From a gamma proteobacterium symbiont of Stewartia floridana (GTDB lineage Bacteria; Pseudomonadota; Gammaproteobacteria; Chromatiales; Chromatiaceae): 64,000 nucleotides of DNA. A model generated the notes under the pieces. That model was not told the origin of the DNA. It did no database searches and was given only the letters and a program-made list of their open reading frames with translations. A program made the translations under genes and the position numbers. Location of the stretch: the NCBI GenBank assembly GCA_003676145.1, contig NAUB01000023.1, positions 1-64,000 on the forward strand, given 5' to 3'. Shown in pieces: positions 28,383-36,396 of the stretch (position 1 is the first letter of the stretch; every line of letters begins with the position of its first letter).

Positions 28383-28736
28383 TCAAGGATGTACATCCAC
28401 AGGGGCGGTCAGAGCAACCGCAGCGACTCTTCTGAGATCCGAGGCTTCTGCAATCACCGACTCATAGAGCTCTGCCTGGGGTTTCCAGAACATCACCCCG
28501 ACACCATCCTGCTGGGTGTGGGTGACCACCCCCATGATCGACCACTGCCGGCCACCACGGAACAGCTCCAGTTCCACCAGAGCCCCGCTCAGCATGGTCA
28601 GGCTCTCGGTACGCAGATAGATCCCCTGCATGGAGCAGTTCACCGCTTTTGCCGGAAGCAACCGCTGTTTTCTATAGCGGATATAGACCTCGCCATCCAT
28701 CGGATAGCGCTTACTGTATCGTTTCTCAACTGGCAT
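28383..28736 (-). CDS. PilZ domain protein
   Basis: A 117-residue single-domain protein with c-di-GMP-binding signatures: RYSKRY near the start (residues about 6-11) and NCSMQGIYL (about 37-45), matching RxxxR and [D/N]xSxxG. The start at 28736 (MPVEKRYSKRYPM) has an AAGGAAAAG site; the upstream in-frame extension to 28919 is not protein-like. It is probably a c-di-GMP receptor acting on motility or envelope functions, with the target unknown. It is divergent from argS and upstream of phoB on the same strand. Confidence 0.85.
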   Translation of the reverse strand: MPVEKRYSKRYPMDGEVYIRYRKQRLLPAKAVNCSMQGIYLRTESLTMLSGALVELELFRGGRQWSIMGVVTHTQQDGVGVMFWKPQAELYESVIAEASDLRRVAAVALTAPVDVHP

Positions 28737-28911
28737 TTTCTTTTCCTTGGTATCTTCGTGAGCCAAGTGTAGGTAGCCAATATGACTAACGTGTGACGAG
28801 AGGATGAAGCCTTTCTGACTTGAAATCATTAGATTTTTCAGCTCAAAACGAACCCGAAACATACTCTTTACAAAGGCAGTTATGCGGAATTCTGATAGCT
28901 CAACAAGACAA

Positions 28912-29000
28912 ACCGCCAATCACCGCTAATCTACGCAAATCATGGCCGCAACTTGACAATTATTTGCGCTACTTCGCGGTGATTGGCGTTCATTGGCGGT
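28912..29000. repeat. Dispersed inverted repeat, family 1, copy before argS
   Basis: Outer arms accgccaatcaccgc (28912) and its near-complement gcggtgattggcgttcattg (from 28976), with inner arms ctacgcaaat and atttgcgctac. It fills the centre of the 454-base gene-free stretch between the PilZ gene and argS (28737-29190). The rest of that stretch shows nothing further. Confidence 0.85.
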
Positions 29001-29190
29001 TATTCTCTTAAACTCCGCCAGCAAAATTGGGCGTAACCGCATAAAGTTAAGCACCACCCGGAGTTATCCCCAGTTTCAGCCATTTTTCGACAATGTCTCG
29101 AAATGCAACAAATTCTCGGGAATATCCCACGAACAGGCCAATTCCTGGTATCCTTGCCCGCCTCTGAAAGTGGTTAATCCGATATCTGAA

Positions 29191-30951
29191 ATGAAGAAGC
29201 AAATCGAGCAATTGGTCGTCACGGCACTGCAGCACCTCGCTACCCAGGATATGATTCCGTCCGATTCCCTGACGGCACCTAAAATTGAACGGGCCAGAGA
29301 CAGCAAACATGGCGATTTCGCCACCAATGCGGCGTTGGTACTGGCTAAACCCGCCGGTAAAAACCCCAGGGAGCTGGCCCAGGCGATCATCGACGCCCTA
29401 CCCGCCTCCGAGCTGGTGGAAAAGTGCGATATCGCCGGACCCGGATTTATCAATTTCACACTCTCGTCAACGGCTTATCACAGTCTGATTCCCACCATCA
29501 TCAGTCAGGCCGATCGCTATGGACGAAGCGACCTGGGGGCAGGTAAAAAGGTCCAGGTGGAGTATGTTTCAGCCAATCCCACCGGCCCTCTGCATGTGGG
29601 GCACGGCCGCGGTGCAGCCTATGGATCGGTGGTCGCCGACCTGCTCGAAGCGGTGGGCTATCAGGTTCACCGGGAATATTATGTCAACGACGCGGGGCGC
29701 CAGATGGATATCCTCGCCACCTCGGTCTGGCTTCGCTACCTGGAGCTGTGCGACGAGAGCCTGACCTTTCCCGCCAATGGCTACAAAGGCGACTACGTGT
29801 GGGATATCGCCGCCACCCTGCACCGGGATCACGCTGAGGATTACAAAGTTGCGGCGGAAACCCTGTTCGAGGGAGTACCCGCTGACGAACCCGATGGTGG
29901 CGACAAGGAGGCCCATATCGACGGCCTGATCCAGCAGGCGAAAAAACTGCTGGGGGACAATCGCTACCGGTTTGTCTTCGAACTGGGTCTGAACACCATA
30001 CTCGACGATATCCGCGATGACCTCTCCCTGTTCGGGGTCAACTATGAAGAGTGGTACTCGGAACGCAGTCTGATGGAGTCCGGCGCGGTGAATCAGGTGA
30101 TCGAACGCCTGCGCAGCAGCGGACACCTCTACGAAAAAGGTGGTGCACTCTGGTTCCGCTCGACCGATTTCGGCGACGAAAAGGACCGGGTGGTGGTGCG
30201 GGACAACGGCCAGACCACCTACTTTGCATCGGACATCGCCTACCACCTGGACAAACTGCAGCGCGGTTTCGAGCGGGTCATCGATGTCTGGGGCGCAGAC
30301 CACCACGGCTATGTGCCGAGGGTCAAGGCCGCCCTGCAGGCACTGGGTGAGGATGCGGACAAACTCGACGTACTGCTGGTGCAGTTCGCGATTCTCTACC
30401 GGGGCGGTGAAAAGGTGCAGATGTCGACCCGTTCCGGTGAGTTCGTCACCCTGCGGGAGCTGCGTAAAGAGGTGGGCGCCGATGCGGCCCGCTTCTTCTA
30501 CGTGATGCGCAAATGTGAGCAGCACATGGACTTCGATCTGGATCTGGCCAAATCCCAGTCGAATGACAATCCGGTCTACTACGTACAGTATGCCCATGCC
30601 CGTATCTGCAGTGTGCTGCAGCAGGCGGCGGAGCAGCAGATCACCATTGCCAGTGACGCCAGCGCCATCGATTACGCCTGCCTGGTCGAATCCCAGGAGG
30701 AGGCTCTGCTGACCAGCCTGGCCAAATATCCGGAAGCACTGGAGCTCTCAGCCCTGAATGAGGAGCCTCACCAGTTGACCCACTATCTGCGGGATCTGGC
30801 CACCGACTTCCATACCTACTACAACGCCCACAAGTTCCTGGTGGAGGATGACAAGCTGCGTGATGCCCGCCTGCAGCTGATCCTGGCAACCCGCCAGGTG
30901 ATCCGTAACGGCCTTGGACTGCTGGGTGTCTCCGCACCTGACAAGATGTAA
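29191..30951 (+). CDS. argS: Arginyl-tRNA synthetase
   Basis: A 586-residue class I aminoacyl-tRNA synthetase. Its N-terminal tRNA-binding domain ([16 protein letters not shown]) is followed by the catalytic domain with the HIGH-type motif ([16 protein letters not shown]), a KMSK-like loop ([10 protein letters not shown]) and a C-terminal anticodon-binding domain ending LGVSAPDKM. The start at 29191 was chosen because the 66-codon upstream extension is not family-like. It is followed after five bases by a SPOR protein, a common pairing in Gammaproteobacteria. Confidence 0.97.
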   Translation: MKKQIEQLVVTALQHLATQDMIPSDSLTAPKIERARDSKHGDFATNAALVLAKPAGKNPRELAQAIIDALPASELVEKCDIAGPGFINFTLSSTAYHSLIPTIISQADRYGRSDLGAGKKVQVEYVSANPTGPLHVGHGRGAAYGSVVADLLEAVGYQVHREYYVNDAGRQMDILATSVWLRYLELCDESLTFPANGYKGDYVWDIAATLHRDHAEDYKVAAETLFEGVPADEPDGGDKEAHIDGLIQQAKKLLGDNRYRFVFELGLNTILDDIRDDLSLFGVNYEEWYSERSLMESGAVNQVIERLRSSGHLYEKGGALWFRSTDFGDEKDRVVVRDNGQTTYFASDIAYHLDKLQRGFERVIDVWGADHHGYVPRVKAALQALGEDADKLDVLLVQFAILYRGGEKVQMSTRSGEFVTLRELRKEVGADAARFFYVMRKCEQHMDFDLDLAKSQSNDNPVYYVQYAHARICSVLQQAAEQQITIASDASAIDYACLVESQEEALLTSLAKYPEALELSALNEEPHQLTHYLRDLATDFHTYYNAHKFLVEDDKLRDARLQLILATRQVIRNGLGLLGVSAPDKM

Positions 30952-30956
30952 CTGTC

Positions 30957-31547
30957 GTGGCGGATTACAAACACCGAGCGAGAAGCAAGAAAAAGCGCCC
31001 CGCCAGCTGCAGCCATGGGCTGTTCTTTTTCGGCGGTCTGGTGGCCGGACTGTTTCTGGCGGGACTCGCCTGGCTGCAGCTGAGCCCCGGACTCAGAAGT
31101 CATGAGATCCCCGGTATTGCCACCAAGCCGCAGCAGAACAGGGAACAACCACAACAGCAGGCGCCAAAGCCTAATTTCGAGTTCTATACCATACTGCCCG
31201 AGATGGAGGTGGTGATTCCCGATGAGGAGATCGTCACCCCCGAGCCAACCAACACACCACGCAGACCCGAGCCAAGCGAAAATCGCCAGGCAAACCGGGA
31301 ACGCAGCAATGGGGGTTATATCCTGCAGATGGGTTCATTCAGAAAACATCAGGATGCGGACCGCCTGAAAGCCAGACTGGCGCTGATCGGTATCGAAGCC
31401 GAGATTCAACGGGTCAGCATCAACAACCGGGACACCTACCACCGGGTACGCAGTGGACCCTACCGCTCTCAGTCGCAACTCAACAGCGCGCGTAAACTGG
31501 CCAAGCAGAACGGCATTACCAGTTTGGTGATCAAGCTTAAAGAGTAG
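30957..31547 (+). CDS. SPOR domain protein (FtsN-like)
   Basis: A 196-residue protein starting at a GTG five bases after argS. It has a basic N-terminus (KHRARSKKKRP), one membrane span (about 21-42, containing GLVAGLFLAGLAWL), a proline/glutamine-rich periplasmic linker, and a C-terminal SPOR domain (about 118-196: YILQMGSFRKHQDADRLKA). SPOR domains bind denuded septal glycan, so a role in cell division is likely. Position next to argS and the architecture are like FtsN, but identity as FtsN is not certain. Confidence 0.88.
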   Translation: MADYKHRARSKKKRPASCSHGLFFFGGLVAGLFLAGLAWLQLSPGLRSHEIPGIATKPQQNREQPQQQAPKPNFEFYTILPEMEVVIPDEEIVTPEPTNTPRRPEPSENRQANRERSNGGYILQMGSFRKHQDADRLKARLALIGIEAEIQRVSINNRDTYHRVRSGPYRSQSQLNSARKLAKQNGITSLVIKLKE

Positions 31548-31911
31548 GTTTTTTTAAGTCCGCAAATGAACGCCAAAAAACGCAAATCAGAGCGTTGATA
31601 CCCACAAGAGGCGAATCTGCACAGTCACCGGCTCCACTGCGCGATTGCACGATATAACTGGCATTCTCCCAGCCAGCAAGGTGGACCGGAGTCAGCTCAT
31701 CTACACTGGTTCCAGAACTGAATTCACCATCGGTGATCTAGCCGCAGCGGAGTTAGGAACATTTGAGCCCTAAAATATCAGGGTTGGCGTAAACTTTTGA
31801 AGATTTTTTATGCAACAAACGGATTAAGCTGGTCTAGGGCCGAGTTGGTTGGTATGTAAATGTGATGTATTATTACATCATGCAATGATCTTCTTATTAG
31901 GAGAACCAGAC
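31548..31911. other. Gene-free stretch between the SPOR gene and parD
   Basis: It contains one family-1 half repeat (31559-31588, gtccgcaaatgaacgcc and onward) right after a T-run following the SPOR gene. The remaining 320 bases show no supported gene until the toxin-antitoxin operator at 31863. Confidence 0.6.
31863..31880. promoter_or_regulatory. Palindromic operator of the toxin-antitoxin operon
   Basis: The perfect palindrome tgatgta-ttat-tacatca lies 32 bases before the antitoxin start codon. Ribbon-helix-helix antitoxins of the ParD type autorepress by binding such sites. Function inferred from position and symmetry. Confidence 0.65.
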
Positions 31912-32181
31912 ATGGCAGGTACCAGGGCAAGCCTTTCTATATCGACGCCAAATGAATCCTGGCTTCAAGCCCAAATTGATAGTGGTGAGTTCGCGAGTCG
32001 CAGTGAAGTCGTCAACGATCTTATCCGCAAGGCCAGGGAAAAAGATCGGGAGGCTGAATATATCCGCACCAAATTGCTCGCCAGTGAGAAATCCTTGGAA
32101 GAACACGGATGGGTAAAGGAAACACCGAATGAAATGCTCGACGGCTTCAAGGAAAGAGCCCGTCATGATGGCAAAATATAG
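31912..32181 (+). CDS. ParD-type antitoxin (ribbon-helix-helix)
   Basis: An 89-residue protein: an N-terminal RHH domain (ASLSISTPNESWLQAQIDSG, then FASRSEVVNDLIRKAREKD) and a charged C-terminal tail that would wrap the toxin. It matches type II ParD/CC2985-like antitoxins. An AGGAG site lies seven bases upstream of the chosen start. It overlaps the toxin gene by 17 bases. Confidence 0.9.
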   Translation: MAGTRASLSISTPNESWLQAQIDSGEFASRSEVVNDLIRKAREKDREAEYIRTKLLASEKSLEEHGWVKETPNEMLDGFKERARHDGKI

Positions 32182-32452
32182 AATCTCACCGAGCGCCAGA
32201 GATGACCTGGAACGGATTTGGCGTTACGGCGTCGAGTGCTGGGGGATGGAGACGGCCGACGCTTACCACGCGGCATTTTTCAATCACTTTGAAGAATTGG
32301 CAGAGAACCCCCGCCTCTACGCCGAGATCGATTTCCGGCCGGGATATCGACGAAGTCTATGCGGTAAAGAGAGCGTTTTTTTTCGGATTGATGGCGACAT
32401 AGTAGAAATCATGGCCATCCTCGGCAAACAAGATGTTGAGGGATGGTTATAG
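32165..32452 (+). CDS. ParE-type toxin (RelE/ParE superfamily)
   Basis: A 95-residue protein (MMAKYRISPSARDDLERIWRY) with the ParE pattern: SPSARDDLERIWRYG, then a helix pair, the FRPGYRRSLCGKESVFFRID strand region and a C-terminal VEIMAILGKQDVEGWL (read in parts). ParE toxins poison DNA gyrase. The two start codons MM at 32165 and 32168 cannot be separated. It is coupled to parD by overlap. No disabling change is visible. Confidence 0.9.
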   Translation: MMAKYRISPSARDDLERIWRYGVECWGMETADAYHAAFFNHFEELAENPRLYAEIDFRPGYRRSLCGKESVFFRIDGDIVEIMAILGKQDVEGWL

Positions 32453-32508
32453 CTGCTAGGGAAAGGCCTCAAACTGCCTTTGCCATGACCGATTGATCCA
32501 CCTGCTGG

Positions 32509-32610
32509 CTAAGTAGCACAGAACCACCTACCGGTGAAGATGTAGGTATCGTCACCCGTACCACCGAGAAGCAGATCATTCAAGTAAAGAAAATCACCTT
32601 GACGAACTAA
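32509..32610 (-). pseudogene. Remnant of an RTX (calcium-binding repeat) protein gene
   Basis: The minus strand reads an open stretch containing LNDLLLGGTGDDTYIFTG, a textbook hemolysin-type calcium-binding nonapeptide unit (GGxGxD), ending at a stop shortly after. There is no start codon or upstream repeat array: the frame meets the feoC region directly. It is therefore a short leftover of a larger RTX gene, lying between parDE and feoC. Confidence 0.65.
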
Positions 32611-32830
32611 CCCCGCCACGCCACACATAAAGCTCCATTGACGAGGGATCACATCGATTGCAACTGCTGCCACACTCCGCTTTCAGCCTGCGTCGCTCTA
32701 CCCGGCCTTTTCGCTCCCACTGTTCGAGCATCCCCCGCACCGCATCGGCATCCGCATCCAGGTGGCGGGCGATATCGGCCAGCGACGCCTCGCCCCGTTG
32801 CTGCAGATAGTCGCGGATTGCTGACAGCAT
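32594..32830 (-). CDS. feoC: FeoC-like regulator
   Basis: A 78-residue winged-helix protein (MLSAIRDYLQQRGEASLADI, then ARHLDADADAVRGMLEQW) with a cysteine cluster, CGSSCNRCDP (residues about 53-62), that in FeoC proteins binds an iron-sulfur cluster or senses oxygen. It is the third gene of feoABC; its ATG overlaps the feoB stop (ATGA). It probably controls stability or activity of FeoB. Confidence 0.88.
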   Translation of the reverse strand: MLSAIRDYLQQRGEASLADIARHLDADADAVRGMLEQWERKGRVERRRLKAECGSSCNRCDPSSMELYVWRGGVSSSR

Positions 32831-35184
32831 CAGGCTTTCACCCCACTGTCGCTCTGCTCACGCAACGACCAGAATCTCAGTCCGACGATGGTGGCCACCA
32901 GCATACCGAGCAGAACAGTGACCCAGAAAAATCCGCTATCCGGATGACTATCGTAGGTGGAGAGCTGATAGAAGAGGCTGGCGCTGATATAGGCAACCCC
33001 TGTCGACCAGGCAACGACGAAGGCGGCCCATCTCGGTCCGGCTTCCCGGCGGATTGCGCCGATCGTGGCCACACAGGGCGAATAGAGCAGAATGAACAGC
33101 AGATAGGCAAACGCCCCGGCCTGGCCATCAAAGCGAGCCGCCATGGCGCCGAAAACCCCCACATTGATCTGCTGTGCCTCAGCCGCCGCCTGCTGATTGG
33201 AGATATCCCCCACATCCATCGCCAGCGGATCGGTGACCAGATCCTTCACGCCCAGCAGATTCTCAGGTACGGTCGCGGCCGCCTCACGAACGGCACGCCA
33301 GAATTCGAACGCATCATGCTGCGGCTCGATACCCGCCTCATCATTGGCAAGATTGGTGTAGAGCGCATCCAGGGTACCCACCACGGTCTCCTTGGCGAGA
33401 ATCCCGGTAAACACCCCAACCGTCGCCGGCCAGTTATCCTCCGAGATGCCCATCGGCGAGAGTACCGGGGTGACCGCCTTGCTCACTGCACTGAGCACCG
33501 AATGCTCCGTATCCTCGTTTCCGAAGCTGCCATCGGTGCCAATCGAGTTGAGGGTGTTGATCACCAGCACCATCAGGACAATCACCTGGCCTGCCTCCTT
33601 GATGAACAGCTTCACCCGGTCCCAGGTTCGCAGCATCACCCCGCGCAGGGTCGGCATGTGGTAGTGGGGCAGTTCCATCATGAAGCCTGAGCTCTCCCCC
33701 GAGAGCAGCGTCTTCTTCATGATCAGTCCGGTCAATATGGCGACCACGATGCCGATCAGATAGAGACCGAACACCAGGTTCTGACCACTCTCAGGAAAGA
33801 AGGCGGCGGCGAACAGCACATACACCGGCAGACGGGCGCCGCAGGACATGAACGGATTCATCAGGATGGTCAGCTTACGCTCCCGGTCACTCTCCAGAGT
33901 GCGGGTCGCCATTACCGCAGGCACGTTACAGCCGAAGCCGACGATCATCGGCACGAAGGCCTTGCCGGGCAGTCCGATGGAGCGCATGAAGCGATCCATG
34001 ACAAAGGCGGCCCGGGCCATGTATCCGGAATCCTCCACCACGGAGAGAAACAGATAGAGCGCGGTGATGATGGGAATGAAGGTGGCCACCACCTGGATGC
34101 CGCCGCCAGCACCATCCGCCAACAGCACCACCAGCCAGTCGGGCAATCCCCAGCTATTGAGCAGATGGCCGAAACCATCGACGAACAGCGCCCCGGCGAC
34201 CCCATCGAAAAAGTCGATGAAGGCGCCACCGATGTTGATGGCGAACATGAACATCAGATACATCACGGCAAGAAAGATCGGGATGCCGAAGAGACGACTG
34301 AGCACCAGTTTGTCGATCCGGTCACTGACCGTCTTCTCCAGCCGGCCATGGTTACGGGTAGCTATCTGGGCAATCGCATGGGCATGGCTGAAGCGGGAGT
34401 CCGCAATGTGGATGTCGAGCTCCTCGTCCACCCTGTCCTCGACCATTTTGCCCCAATGCCTGATCCGTTCACGCAGCAGATCATCCGCATAGTTGAGGGC
34501 GAACTCATCCCCCTCCAGCATCTTCAACAGCAGCCAGCGACGTTGTGAATGGTATCGACTCTCCGGCAGCTGCAAACCTGTTTCCAGATCGGTGATCGCC
34601 TGCTCAACCATCTCATCCTGGGCCAACGGAAAACCCCCATTGACCCGCTCGGCAGCCAGATCCTGAATCGCCCCTTTGAGCTTGGTGACGCCCTCACCAC
34701 TGACCGCCACAATCGGTATCACCTGGCAGCCAAGCTCTTCGCTGAGACGCTGAATATCGATCTCGAGACCGCGCTTGCGCGCCACATCCATCATGTTCAA
34801 TGCCAGGATCAGGGGCACTCCCATCTCCAGCATCTGCACCGTGAAGTAGAGATTACGCTCCAGATTGGAGGCATCCACCACATTGACGATCAGATCCGCC
34901 TCACCGGAGAGCAGATAGTCACGGGTAACCTTTTCATCCTGGGAGGAGGCATCCAGGGAGTAGATACCGGGAAGATCGACCGCATTCACCTCGTCACTGT
35001 CGATGGTGAACTGGCCCTCCTTGCGATCAACCGTAACGCCAGGCCAGTTGCCGGTGCGCTGTCGAATACCGGTGAGGATATTGAACAGAGCGGTTTTGCC
35101 ACAGTTGGGATTGCCGGCCAAAGCAATGGTCAAGATGCCCGAATTGGGTCTGCTGCTGGATGATTCGGAGTCGTGGCGGGCCAT
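32830..35184 (-). CDS. feoB: Ferrous iron transporter FeoB
   Basis: A 784-residue inner-membrane Fe(II) importer. An N-terminal G-domain has GNPNCGKT (residues 24-31), the G3 motif DLPG and the G4 motif NMMD. A helical GDI-like domain and the two Gate regions follow (for example FGCNVPAVMATRTLES and MNPFMSCGARLPVYVLF), with many membrane spans. The start at 35184 (MARHDSESSSSRP) was chosen over a long non-homologous upstream extension. It lies between feoA and feoC. Confidence 0.96.
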   Translation of the reverse strand: MARHDSESSSSRPNSGILTIALAGNPNCGKTALFNILTGIRQRTGNWPGVTVDRKEGQFTIDSDEVNAVDLPGIYSLDASSQDEKVTRDYLLSGEADLIVNVVDASNLERNLYFTVQMLEMGVPLILALNMMDVARKRGLEIDIQRLSEELGCQVIPIVAVSGEGVTKLKGAIQDLAAERVNGGFPLAQDEMVEQAITDLETGLQLPESRYHSQRRWLLLKMLEGDEFALNYADDLLRERIRHWGKMVEDRVDEELDIHIADSRFSHAHAIAQIATRNHGRLEKTVSDRIDKLVLSRLFGIPIFLAVMYLMFMFAINIGGAFIDFFDGVAGALFVDGFGHLLNSWGLPDWLVVLLADGAGGGIQVVATFIPIITALYLFLSVVEDSGYMARAAFVMDRFMRSIGLPGKAFVPMIVGFGCNVPAVMATRTLESDRERKLTILMNPFMSCGARLPVYVLFAAAFFPESGQNLVFGLYLIGIVVAILTGLIMKKTLLSGESSGFMMELPHYHMPTLRGVMLRTWDRVKLFIKEAGQVIVLMVLVINTLNSIGTDGSFGNEDTEHSVLSAVSKAVTPVLSPMGISEDNWPATVGVFTGILAKETVVGTLDALYTNLANDEAGIEPQHDAFEFWRAVREAAATVPENLLGVKDLVTDPLAMDVGDISNQQAAAEAQQINVGVFGAMAARFDGQAGAFAYLLFILLYSPCVATIGAIRREAGPRWAAFVVAWSTGVAYISASLFYQLSTYDSHPDSGFFWVTVLLGMLVATIVGLRFWSLREQSDSGVKA

Positions 35185-35206
35185 GTCGTGTTTCTGGATC
35201 CTGGGA

Positions 35207-35470
35207 TTAAACCGTTTTGTCGAACGGGCTGAGCAGCAGCTTCTCCGCCACACCGGAGCCGAGAGCCACCCGATTGCCCTGACAAGCCACAACCACACCG
35301 CTTCCACGACGTTGCAGCAGTTCGATTTCCGAACCCGTCCGCAGGCCAAGACTGAGCAGCCGGTGGACCAGAAGACGTCCACCCAGAACCCGTTTGATTG
35401 CGGCTCGGCTGCCGACTGGTAGATCAGACAGCTTCACCAGATCGTCTGAGAGGGTAGATTTCAAAGCCAC
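35207..35470 (-). CDS. feoA: FeoA protein
   Basis: An 87-residue SH3-fold protein (KLSDLPVGSRAAIKRVLGG, then LLVHRLLSLGLRTGSEIELLQ) that works with FeoB in Fe(II) uptake. It starts with GTG at 35470 after AGGACAA. First gene of feoABC; a Fur-box-like sequence lies just upstream. Confidence 0.93.
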   Translation of the reverse strand: MALKSTLSDDLVKLSDLPVGSRAAIKRVLGGRLLVHRLLSLGLRTGSEIELLQRRGSGVVVACQGNRVALGSGVAEKLLLSPFDKTV

Positions 35471-35501
35471 TTGTCCTGAGGAGAGTATTCAGTCATCAAA
35501 T

Positions 35502-35520
35502 GTTAATGATTCTCATTAGA
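35502..35520 (-). promoter_or_regulatory. Fur box upstream of feoA
   Basis: gttaatgattctcattaga matches 14 of 19 positions of the Fur consensus (GATAATGATAATCATTATC) and is nearly symmetric. It lies 32 bases before the feoA start, so iron-dependent repression of feoABC is likely. Confidence 0.7.
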
Positions 35521-35606
35521 GCAGGGTTCCCCCTGCTATGCAATGATCTTTTTACAGTAATTGCCGATTAACTAATAGACTGAGCGTCAACATCACTCAG
35601 ACAGGA

Positions 35607-36332
35607 CTATTGCGGCCGCTTCCTCAACAGGTCGATTCGATGTGGTTTTAGAAAATGGGCTCCGTCATCTCGCAGGTGCTGACTGAAAGCCTCTCTGATC
35701 TGCTGGTATCGCTGCTCATCCAGATCCAGCTTGGTATGGGTCACCTTGAGAAACCGGGATTCGAACACTTCCCAGCTCTCATAACAGCCGGGGACATTCA
35801 GAAACAGCTGTTGCTGCAGAGCCATATCATCCCGTTCCGCCAAACTGCGAATCGCGTCAAAAGCGGCTTGCCGCACCTTTTTTTCATCATGGATAAGGCT
35901 CATCAGTGCATTGAAGTCTCCGCTGTAGACCGGCTCGGAGAAGTAGGCATAACCGCCGGGCTTGAGCACCCGCGCAATCTCATCCATCGCCTGGGCCATC
36001 AGCTCTGTCGGCACATGGTGGAGTGACTTCAACATCCAGACTGCGTCCAGACTCTCGTCCGGCTCACCGATCGACTGCGCCCCCTCCAGCCGGAACTCAA
36101 GATTCTCAATCGACTCCTGCAGATTCTTACGGTGTTGTATCTGGTCCACCTCGGTGGCGATGAAACGGGCACTGGGATAGCGTCGGGCCAGGGTTTTTGT
36201 CAGCCAGGCAGAGCCACAACCCAGCTCGATTCCGCGCATCCCATCGAACCGCAGGAGCTGCTCCATGAGGTCCAGCTCCCGGCCTGTGACATAGGCTTCA
36301 GGTCGATCAAGAACCATTTGATTTGCTGACAT
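35607..36332 (-). CDS. Class I SAM-dependent methyltransferase
   Basis: A 241-residue enzyme with Rossmann-fold motif I GIELGCGSAWLTKTLA (about 35-50), an acidic end of strand 2 (FIATEVDQ) and the post-I region DAVWMLKSLHHVP, followed by VLKPGGYAYFSEP as in UbiE/type-11 methyltransferases. The substrate cannot be told from sequence. It is divergent from the ClC gene. Confidence 0.85.
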   Translation of the reverse strand: MSANQMVLDRPEAYVTGRELDLMEQLLRFDGMRGIELGCGSAWLTKTLARRYPSARFIATEVDQIQHRKNLQESIENLEFRLEGAQSIGEPDESLDAVWMLKSLHHVPTELMAQAMDEIARVLKPGGYAYFSEPVYSGDFNALMSLIHDEKKVRQAAFDAIRSLAERDDMALQQQLFLNVPGCYESWEVFESRFLKVTHTKLDLDEQRYQQIREAFSQHLRDDGAHFLKPHRIDLLRKRPQ

Positions 36333-36396
36333 TTTATTACTGCTCCAGTATCTTATCCTGTTTCGCGGTCCATTCTACGCTATAGGTTTCCACAAC

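Noticed and set aside
34165..35163. Long plus-strand frames opposite feoB
   Set aside because: They are shadows of the feoB reading frame in GC-biased DNA; feoB motifs are complete on the other strand.
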